Shown piece by piece: positions 1 through 3,767 of a DNA stretch of 5,370 nt. Position 1 is the first letter of the stretch; every line of letters starts with the position of its first letter. The position numbers were made by a program, and so were the translations under genes. The notes beneath the pieces were generated by a model. That model ran no database searches, was not told where the DNA came from, and worked only from the letters and a program-made list of their open reading frames with translations. Origin of the DNA: JBBQBM01 sp964554485 (GTDB lineage: Bacteria; Patescibacteriota; Saccharimonadia; Saccharimonadales; JAGQMS01); the NCBI GenBank assembly GCA_964554485.1, contig CAZKOX010000023.1, positions 1 through 5,370 on the forward strand, written 5' to 3'.

Positions 1-71
1 CTCGGGGACCAGGATTCGAACCTAGATAAACGGCACCAAAAACCGTTGTCCTACCGTTAGACGATCCCCGA
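1..71 (-). tRNA. tRNA-Gln (anticodon UUG)
   Basis: Read on the minus strand this folds into a complete cloverleaf. The acceptor stem TCGGGGA pairs with TCCCCGA. The D arm has GTC/GAC. The anticodon stem ACGGT/GCCGT carries the loop TTTTGGT, which places TTG at positions 34-36. The variable loop is TTAT and the T arm is CTAGG/CCTGG with loop TTCGAAT. The weak U1-A72 first pair and the G discriminator at window position 1 match known glutamine identity features. The window begins at the discriminator base, so whether CCA is encoded cannot be seen. It decodes CAA, and CAG by wobble. Confidence 0.95.
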
Positions 72-112
72 ATATATAAGACAAGCTTTCACACGTCTAG
101 CTAACACCGACA

Positions 113-121
113 ATTCTACCA
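113..121 (-). promoter_or_regulatory. Extended -10 promoter for tRNA-Gln
   Basis: On the minus strand TGG is followed directly by TAGAAT, a TGn extended -10 element. The predicted transcription start is near 106, giving a 5' leader of about 35 nt that RNase P would remove. No good -35 box lies 16-18 nt upstream, as expected when an extended -10 carries recognition. Inferred from sequence only. Confidence 0.45.
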
Positions 122-176
122 AAAAACAGATATAAGTGCACTATGCCGATCTCTTTACGCTATTACCAACCACAAA

Positions 177-193
177 ACTTAAATTCTTTAAGT
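177..193 (-). terminator. Weak AU-rich hairpin, possible terminator
   Basis: ACTTAAA and TTTAAGT form a 7-bp stem around a 3-nt loop. On the minus strand a short T-run (TTTG) follows. It lies downstream of the GC-rich island, so it could end a transcript from the promoter at 556-583 before the tRNA. The tight loop and short T-run make it weak. Confidence 0.25.
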
Positions 194-204
194 GCTCTGG
201 TTGA

Positions 205-230
205 TCCGGGGGCCTTGTTAGGCCCCCGGG
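205..230 (-). terminator. Strong GC-rich hairpin at the 3' side of the island
   Basis: CCGGGGGCC (206-214) and GGCCCCCGG (221-229) form a perfect 9-bp stem with a 6-nt loop. On the minus strand it begins 9 nt after the TAG stop of the 239-493 reading frame, the usual place for a terminator. No T-run follows on either strand, so it is either a tailless terminator or a structural element of an RNA. Confidence 0.45.
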
Positions 231-238
231 TTGCAGGA

Positions 239-493
239 CTAGGCCTGCCGTGCTCTGGCGTTCGGAGTGATGACTCCGTACTTGACGAGGACCTCGCGGA
301 CCTGACGGTACGGACCACGCCGGAGCTGTCCCTGGTTGTAACGATGGGCGAACCCCATCGTCAGGGCGGTTGCGGTACTGGCCTGTCCAGTGACACCCTC
401 GATGCCCAGGAGCTCATGAGCCAAGCTCGTGGTGTCCACGCCGGGCCGAAGGTCGACTCTCAGTGAGTGTTTGCGTGTCCATGTGAGCGACAT
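239..493 (-). CDS. Hypothetical protein, 84 aa, GC-rich (may instead be a structured RNA)
   Basis: I do not recognise this product. It is basic, with no membrane segment or signal peptide, and its C-terminal half is rich in Arg, Gln and Tyr. ATG 493 is preceded by AGGGAG (505-500) with a 6-nt spacer, one of only two Shine-Dalgarno-like sites here that precede a possible start. The frame stays open upstream to a TTG at 583, but that TTG is the first base of a -35 box, so the long form is unlikely. An ATG at 550, 5 nt after the -10, would give 103 aa as a leaderless product. Third codon positions are about 73% G+C by my count, markedly more G+C-rich than the AT-richer neighbouring genes. That suggests transfer, or that the DNA is not protein-coding. 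A hairpin follows the stop. Confidence 0.4.
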   Translation of the reverse strand: MSLTWTRKHSLRVDLRPGVDTTSLAHELLGIEGVTGQASTATALTMGFAHRYNQGQLRRGPYRQVREVLVKYGVITPNARARQA

Positions 494-555
494 GCCTATC
501 TCCCTCTGTTGTTGCGACAATAGCCGCTGCGAATTCGGGCTTGAATTCATTGTAG

Positions 556-583
556 ATTGTAACATATTGTCATGTTTTGTCAA
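556..583 (-). promoter_or_regulatory. Consensus sigma70 promoter reading into the GC-rich island
   Basis: On the minus strand TTGACA (583-578) is followed after 16 nt by TACAAT (561-556), with TGT just before the -10 (extended form). It is the only promoter in the window with a full -35 box. The predicted start is near 549, leaving about 55 nt before ATG 493. This differs from the -10-only leaderless layout of the neighbours. Confidence 0.65.
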
Positions 584-643
584 TGCTTCTATAGACTACG
601 GTGTTTTTAAACGTTAATCTGACCATATAACAGAATTAACAAA

Positions 644-1195
644 TTATGATCCAGGGTCTTTGAATCTGGCTATGAGCCTATCAAGCTCAGCGTGTAGTTT
701 CTCTAAAGACCCGTCGTTATTAACTACGAGATTGGCTGCTGCCTTCATTTCTGCCCAGGTTGCGCCTCCATGTAATTCCCGGTATTGTATGTGATTCGGA
801 TCCCAATTTTTAATCCAAAGTTGATCATTGTCTCTGTTGCGCTTCCTGACGCGGCCTTCACGGATTGATTCATCCGTAATTTCCATATAGACTATTGTTC
901 CTCCTACTTCCTTTATTTTTTTTAATGATGTTATGTCTCTGAGGCCTGTTATAACGATCGTTGATTCAGGAAGCTTCAACGCCTCAGCAACAAAGAAGTC
1001 TTTTCCTCGTTCCGTTTCCAATCTTTCACTGACTTCGCCCAGAAGGGTGTATCGAATGTCGTTCTCTTTTGCGTAGTTCCTTAACCACTCACTACACTGA
1101 AAACAGCCTGCTTTAAGTGAATGCACTAAATAACCTCCCGCAGTATCCTTGCCCGAGGCTTTGCGACCAATGACAGCAATCAGTTACTTTTTCAT
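644..1195 (-). CDS. P-loop nucleotide kinase (dNMP-kinase-like) with an in-frame TAA at codon 4
   Basis: From ATG 1195 the frame reads M-K-K-stop-L-I-A-V-I-G-R-K-A-S-G-K-D-T and then runs open to TAA 644-646, with 182 sense codons in all. Residues 10-18 (GRKASGKDT) are a Walker A loop of the GKDT kind found in deoxynucleoside monophosphate kinases and related P-loop kinases. The later segments ERGKDFF, VITGLRD and the basic RKRNRDND (likely LID) fit the same family. The expected role is phosphoryl transfer from ATP to a nucleotide in the cytoplasm; the substrate is unknown. An extended -10 lies exactly 6 nt before ATG 1195, so the TAA at 1184-1186 appears to interrupt a real gene. Possible explanations are a nonsense mutation, a sequencing error, or initiation further in (CTG 1183, or GTG 1126, which has a strong Shine-Dalgarno). 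A product from GTG 1126 has 160 aa and lacks the P-loop. Family confidence is good; whether it is functional is open. Confidence 0.7.
1124..1138 (-). promoter_or_regulatory. Internal Shine-Dalgarno and GTG inside the kinase gene
   Basis: On the minus strand GGAGGT (1138-1133) sits 6 nt before an in-frame GTG (1126-1124). It would start a 160-aa form missing the Walker A loop. The same bases encode the Gly-Gly after GKDTA, so the match may be accidental. It matters because the normal start is followed by a stop codon. Confidence 0.35.
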
Positions 1196-1201
1196 TAAAT
1201 T

Positions 1202-1210
1202 ATCATATCA
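1202..1210 (-). promoter_or_regulatory. Extended -10 promoter of the kinase gene, leaderless
   Basis: TGA followed by TATGAT (1207-1202) ends 6 nt before ATG 1195 on the minus strand, which puts the predicted transcription start on the A of the ATG. There is no Shine-Dalgarno sequence in the spacer AATTTA. Confidence 0.55.
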
Positions 1211-1268
1211 GGCCACATATTCTGCCGCACAACTCGAACGATGTGCTTATGGTGACAAGCTTATATAG

Positions 1269-1388
1269 ATGTTTAATAAATAGCCTCGGCGTTCGTGGGG
1301 TTCATGGTTTAGCTGGGGTTCTCTTGTGGGATTAAGTATCTTTTCGCTTTCGCTCGCAGCTGTAGTCTGGATTATTGCTCAAATCTAA
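1269..1388 (+). other. Possible small membrane peptide or remnant, interrupted by TAG
   Basis: From ATG 1269 the frame reads M-F-N-K, TAG (1281-1283), then 34 open codons to TAA 1386-1388. The open part begins PRRSWGSW and ends in a hydrophobic stretch (about LVGLSIFSLSLAAVVWIIA) able to span a membrane once. The only usual start after the TAG is GTG 1326, with no ribosome-binding site. A strong terminator begins 18 nt after the stop, which argues for some transcript here. It could be a broken small-protein gene, a real 20-codon peptide, or chance within a non-coding RNA. Apart from this and the terminator, I find no gene in 1211-1453. Confidence 0.2.
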
Positions 1389-1406
1389 AGAGTAAGTAAC
1401 AGCAGG

Positions 1407-1438
1407 AAACAGAGCGCATATAGCGCTCTGTTTTTGTT
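1407..1438 (+). terminator. Rho-independent terminator
   Basis: AAACAGAGCGC (1407-1417) pairs perfectly with GCGCTCTGTTT (1423-1433) around the loop ATATA. The T-rich run TTTTTGTT follows on the plus strand. It is the best terminator in the window, and no confident plus-strand gene lies before it. It insulates the next gene, whose promoter starts on the following base. Confidence 0.85.
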
Positions 1439-1447
1439 TGGTATAGT
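1439..1447 (+). promoter_or_regulatory. Extended -10 promoter of the OmdA-domain gene, leaderless
   Basis: TGG followed by TATAGT (1442-1447) ends 6 nt before ATG 1454. The predicted start falls on the A of the ATG. It abuts the T-run of the terminator. Confidence 0.6.
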
Positions 1448-1453
1448 TAATAT

Positions 1454-1717
1454 ATGACAACAAAAAAGCTTTCCGAAGGCGTTGTGCACAAATTGCCTTC
1501 AGATCTTAGGGAAGCTATCATCTCCGAACCTAAAGTGTTAAGACTATGGGAAGACATCACGCCGCTGGCGCGCAATGAATGGATATGCTGGGTTATATCA
1601 GCAAAACAGCAAGAGACTAGAGAGCGCCGAGTTAAAGTAGGTATTAGCAAGATGATGTCAGGTATGCGCCGCCCTTGTTGCTGGGCGGGCTGCATCCACA
1701 GAAAAGAACGACAATAG
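1454..1717 (+). CDS. YdeI/OmpD-associated (OmdA-domain) family protein, 87 aa
   Basis: Residues 14-72 match the helical OmdA domain known from the C-terminus of YdeI-type proteins: LPSDLREAI (14-22), a central segment with EWICWVISAK (42-51), and the hallmark ETRERR (54-59) that continues into a helix ending at GMRR (70-73). The biochemical role of the family is unsettled; 'bacteriocin protection' is a historical name. The protein has only this domain, while typical YdeI proteins are about twice as long and carry an N-terminal DUF1801. A separate DUF1801 gene lies 0.6 kb away (2360-2749). The tail PCCWAGCIHR (74-83) holds three Cys and a His, which could bind metal or form a disulfide. No membrane segment or signal peptide. 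ATG 1454 is chosen because a -10 box lies exactly 6 nt upstream. It is probably transcribed alone. Confidence 0.75.
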   Translation: MTTKKLSEGVVHKLPSDLREAIISEPKVLRLWEDITPLARNEWICWVISAKQQETRERRVKVGISKMMSGMRRPCCWAGCIHRKERQ

Positions 1718-1739
1718 TTCCTTGTATTTTTATTATGAA

Positions 1740-1745
1740 TATAGT
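1740..1745 (+). promoter_or_regulatory. -10-like box before the 202-aa gene
   Basis: TATAGT lies 7 nt before ATG 1753 and 11 nt before ATG 1757. A start at 1752-1753 would give an mRNA with a 4-5 nt leader for the 1757 frame. There is no Shine-Dalgarno sequence and no clear -35 box. Confidence 0.4.
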
Positions 1746-1756
1746 TTAGTATATGA

Positions 1757-2365
1757 ATGCAAAGAATTCGCTCTACAGATAAAGGCCTGCAGCTCACAGA
1801 TGGGCTGGATATTGTAACTTTTAGCGTTGTTGAAGACGGTGTACGGATATCTCGCAAACAATCGGCCTTAGACGAAGATTGCGGCCGGGAGGGTAATGTT
1901 ACCGTAGATGGAAGGGCTAACATCCAAGACCTGGGGGATTGGCTTATGAAAGTTTATCCGACGAATGACAATCAAGAAGATCCTGATTCTACTTTCTACG
2001 AGCACACAAAGGATGAGTATACATCCGTAGCGTGCGTTGCAGTTCAGCCTGTTCAAGATACACCTGGGATAATTGAGCTCACGAATGGATCATTGCCAGG
2101 CTTCGATGCGATGGCTCAATTGTTCAGAGCAGAAGCTCGACTACGCCAGAGAGTTGATCTGAATGCTTTTGGATACCCACTTGATATCTGCGAAGGGCAG
2201 ATACCAATTCTACTAGCTAGGCAAACGTATGATGGACTCGTAATAAACAAGGGTGAGTATTTTATGCGGACCCCCATTCCATTAATTCGAGCGGCTAATG
2301 TTGGGCGTTGGATCCTTCGAGGGCTGGAAACCATCCAAAAAAGAAGAAGTGCTTTCGGACTATAA
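1757..2365 (+). CDS. Conserved-looking hypothetical protein, 202 aa
   Basis: I do not recognise this protein. It looks soluble and globular: no signal peptide and no membrane segment. The first 65 residues look beta-rich (ITFSVVEDGVRISRK type alternation near 19-34). An acidic, low-hydrophobicity stretch at 70-88 may be a linker between two domains. Residues 115-195 contain helix-like segments and a basic C-terminal end (ETIQKRR). Cysteines are at 42, 93 and 145. It begins 39 nt after the OmdA-domain gene with its own -10-like box, and ends overlapping the convergent DUF1801 gene by 6 nt. ATG 1757 is preferred because the overlapping ATG 1753 opens another frame that stops after nine codons. 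The uninterrupted 202-codon length and ordinary composition support a real gene. Function is unknown, and its place between the two YdeI-type domain genes is the only contextual clue. Confidence 0.7.
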   Translation: MQRIRSTDKGLQLTDGLDIVTFSVVEDGVRISRKQSALDEDCGREGNVTVDGRANIQDLGDWLMKVYPTNDNQEDPDSTFYEHTKDEYTSVACVAVQPVQDTPGIIELTNGSLPGFDAMAQLFRAEARLRQRVDLNAFGYPLDICEGQIPILLARQTYDGLVINKGEYFMRTPIPLIRAANVGRWILRGLETIQKRRSAFGL

Positions 2366-2749
2366 CTTTTCGAGTTCGCCTTTGCGTTTGACGATGTTTT
2401 TATAATCCCACTGGATCTTCTGACTCTTTTCTAACCAACGGGCTAAATCTTCAGTACTGATCTGGTCTTCGCTTGTATAGCGAGCCTCTGCTGCCTTAAA
2501 TTTGCCCTCAGGCGAAAGGCCTGGTTCGTCGAAAGACTGCCCACTCCAAAACAGGAGCTGAACACCATTCTTTTGTACAGAATAACCGGCAATCGGATTC
2601 TCTTCTATAAACCACACTGGAGCCCCATGCCAGACTTTGTTAGTTGCCCCGTTTAGGTTCTTTACGATCTCACCGCAAAGTTTTTTGCAAATTGCCTGAT
2701 CTTCGCCTGTCATAGAGTCGTTATAAGAGATTACGTCTTTGCTTACCAT
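2360..2749 (-). CDS. DUF1801 domain-containing (YdhG-like) protein, 129 aa
   Basis: The protein matches the DUF1801/YdhG fold along most of its length: an N-terminal helical part (SYNDSMTGEDQAICKKLCGE), the typical KVWHGAPVWF (38-47), then the beta strands around VQLLFW (63-68), and a C-terminal helix (DLARWLEKSQKIQWDY). The family is related to frataxin-like folds; its function is not established. It is likely a small cytoplasmic protein. The frame is open upstream to 2824, but ATG 2749 is chosen because TATAAT (2761-2756) ends exactly 6 nt before it and the longer N-terminus would run through the promoter and into the divergent VOC gene. ATG 2764 is the next alternative. It ends tail-to-tail with the 202-aa gene, overlapping 6 nt with no terminator. 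Confidence 0.85.
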   Translation of the reverse strand: MVSKDVISYNDSMTGEDQAICKKLCGEIVKNLNGATNKVWHGAPVWFIEENPIAGYSVQKNGVQLLFWSGQSFDEPGLSPEGKFKAAEARYTSEDQISTEDLARWLEKSQKIQWDYKNIVKRKGELEKL

Positions 2750-2786
2750 GTCAAGATTATACATGTCGACAATGTATAATTTAGTT
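2750..2786. promoter_or_regulatory. Palindromic divergent promoter of the DUF1801 and VOC genes
   Basis: ATTATACAT (2756-2764) and ATGTATAAT (2772-2780) are a perfect 9-bp inverted repeat with a 7-nt spacer. Each arm contains a TATAAT: 2761-2756 on the minus strand and 2775-2780 on the plus strand. Each ends exactly 6 nt before its ATG (2749 and 2787). Both mRNAs are therefore predicted to be leaderless. The two -10 boxes are 13 nt apart, so polymerase could hardly bind both at once. The palindrome could also be an operator. Confidence 0.65.
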
Positions 2787-3245
2787 ATGAACAAAATTAC
2801 ACCAAATCTATGGTTCAACGGCAACGCTAAAGAGGCGGTCGACTTTTACGTATCAGTGTTTCCAAACAGCAAGATTATCTCAACCGAGTATTATCCAAAG
2901 ACTGCAGAAGAGGGTTTGGCTAATTTTCAACTAGAACTCGCCGGTAAGGTACTAACTATTGAGTTCGAATTAAGCGGCAATCCGTTTGTAGCTATAAATG
3001 CAGGCCCAGAATTCAAGTTTACCGAAGCTGTGTCGTTTTCTGTTCCCTGTAAAGATCAAGAAGAGATTGACTACTACTGGGGCAAATTATCTGCCGACCC
3101 GAAGTTCGAGCAGTGCGGGTGGTGTAAAGATAAGTTTGGTCTTAGCTGGCAGGTTGTGCCGAATAATTCCGACGAGCTATTAAAACGCCCTGGCGCCTTC
3201 GCCAAAATGATGGAAATGAAGAAACTGATAATCGCCGACTTCTAA
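2787..3245 (+). CDS. VOC family protein, PhnB-like, 152 aa
   Basis: This is a PhnB-type member of the vicinal oxygen chelate (glyoxalase/bleomycin-resistance) superfamily. The N-terminal motif LWFNGNAKEAVDFYVSVFPN (8-27) and the C-terminal GWCKDKFGLSWQVVP (111-125) followed by MMEMKKLII (141-149) are characteristic of the group. Length is normal for a single PhnB-like unit with two beta-alpha-beta-beta-beta modules. The reaction is unknown; many relatives are annotated only by fold. Metal ligands are not obvious. ATG 2787 is chosen over an upstream ATG at 2739 because TATAAT ends exactly 6 nt before it and because the family motif begins right after. It is divergent from the DUF1801 gene, and its stop codon overlaps the -10-like box of the next gene. 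Confidence 0.9.
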   Translation: MNKITPNLWFNGNAKEAVDFYVSVFPNSKIISTEYYPKTAEEGLANFQLELAGKVLTIEFELSGNPFVAINAGPEFKFTEAVSFSVPCKDQEEIDYYWGKLSADPKFEQCGWCKDKFGLSWQVVPNNSDELLKRPGAFAKMMEMKKLIIADF

Positions 3246-3248
3246 AGT
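3243..3248 (+). promoter_or_regulatory. -10-like box overlapping the VOC stop codon
   Basis: TAAAGT begins with the TAA stop of the VOC gene and ends 6 nt before ATG 3255. It fits the same spacing as the other leaderless starts, but is the weakest hexamer of the set and has no TGn. The SLOG gene may equally be co-transcribed with VOC across the 9-nt gap. Confidence 0.35.
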
Positions 3249-3254
3249 AGTCTT

Positions 3255-3767
3255 ATGAAATGGATAGGAATTAGCGGATCATGGAGAACGACATGCCCCG
3301 AACTACAAAGTGATTTGAAGCGTGAGGTAAGCGCTTTTCTCGATACTGGAGACGGAGTTGTGACTGGCGGCGCGCTAGGTGTCGACTATGCTGCGACAGA
3401 TATTGCACTAGAAAGATCCCCGGACGGATCGCAAATTAAAGTGTTCCTACCCACTAATCTAGAAATTTATGCTGCACACTACCGGAAACGCGCACAGGAG
3501 GGTGTAATAACTAGCGATCAAGCCGAACAGCTAATATCACAACTAATTAGAGTAAATGAGCTAGGATCGCTCGTTGAGAATAACGACCAGACAGTGGTTA
3601 ACCAAACTACATACTATCTTCGCGATACCGAGGTCGTGAATGCTAGCGACGGGCTCGTAGCCTTTCAAGTTAACGCCAGCGCCGGGACCCAAGACACTAT
3701 CGAAAAAGCAAAGCAAAAAGGAATACCAGTAAAAGTATTTTCTTATCAGGTGGACCTAGATAATTAG
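3255..3767 (+). CDS. SLOG/Rossmann-like nucleotide-binding protein, 170 aa
   Basis: The pattern is that of the SLOG superfamily (the DprA/LOG-like Rossmann fold): an opening strand and turn GISGSWR (5-11), the glycine-rich VVTGGALGVDYAA (35-47), a strand KVFLP (62-66), and late ASAGTQDTIEKAK (141-153) followed by IPVKVF (157-162). In known members these loops bind nucleotides or nucleotide-derived ligands; some are phosphoribohydrolases and some are sensors. The family position is inferred from motifs only, and I cannot say which activity it has. The 75-130 insert (YRKRAQEG through TYYLRD) is helical and may be subgroup-specific. ATG 3255 follows the VOC stop by 9 nt with no Shine-Dalgarno. 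It overlaps the convergent murB by 12 nt at the 3' end. Confidence 0.75.
   Translation: MKWIGISGSWRTTCPELQSDLKREVSAFLDTGDGVVTGGALGVDYAATDIALERSPDGSQIKVFLPTNLEIYAAHYRKRAQEGVITSDQAEQLISQLIRVNELGSLVENNDQTVVNQTTYYLRDTEVVNASDGLVAFQVNASAGTQDTIEKAKQKGIPVKVFSYQVDLDN

Larger units (their letters stand above)
205..549. ncRNA. Candidate structured RNA in a GC-rich island
   Basis: This stretch is clearly richer in G+C than its flanks and holds many paired segments that nest without conflict: 206-214 with 221-229; 252-261 with 317-326, enclosing 275-281 with 308-314; 330-334 with 362-366, enclosing 341-348 with 354-361; 377-381 with 387-391; 392-397 with 431-436, enclosing 410-414 with 424-428; 480-484 with 490-494; 506-512 with 517-523. 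A consensus promoter at 556-583 would transcribe it on the minus strand. However, the wobble pairs I see (for example 256 with 322, and 508 with 521) are G-U only on the plus strand, so the strand is undecided. I checked for hallmarks of tmRNA, RNase P RNA and SRP RNA and found none. The alternative is the 84-codon gene listed separately on the same DNA. Confidence 0.4.

Noticed and set aside
1..71. tRNA gene as an integration site for the GC-rich island
   Set aside because: Elements normally insert at the 3' end of a tRNA, which is at position 1 and faces out of the window. The island is on the 5' side, and there is no repeat of the tRNA end and no integrase.
143..466. A 107-codon plus-strand frame with TATAAG 6 nt before its ATG
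   Set aside because: It lies antisense to the 84-codon frame, has no Shine-Dalgarno, its -10 lacks the conserved final T, and its frame has the wrong base pattern at third positions. The product resembles nothing. The promoter spacing is noted, since the paired segments also allow a plus-strand RNA.
531..548. Two GAATTC copies as a repeat or operator
   Set aside because: GAATTC is palindromic and short; two copies 6 nt apart could form a small hairpin in the 5' leader but carry no further symmetry.
205..549. The island as tmRNA, RNase P RNA or SRP RNA
   Set aside because: No tRNA-like T-loop and CCA end for tmRNA, no GAGGAAAGUCC-type conserved region for RNase P, and no GGAAGGAAGCAGCC-type loop for SRP RNA. 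One short match to the SRP sequence (GTCAGGTCCG) lacks the rest of the motif.
613..640. Hairpin GTTAATCTG / CAGAATTAAC downstream of the kinase
   Set aside because: AT-rich, has a bulge, and no T-run follows on the minus strand, so I do not call it a terminator.
1184..1283. Reassignment of stop codons to explain the TAA at 1184 and TAG at 1281
   Set aside because: Both TAA and TAG are used as the terminal stops of intact genes here (msrA and VOC with TAA; murB, DUF1801 and SLOG with TAG). The tRNA-Gln anticodon is the standard UUG.
1447..2334. Long open frames antisense to the OmdA-domain and 202-aa genes
   Set aside because: They are shadows of the plus-strand genes, with no family match and no start signal.
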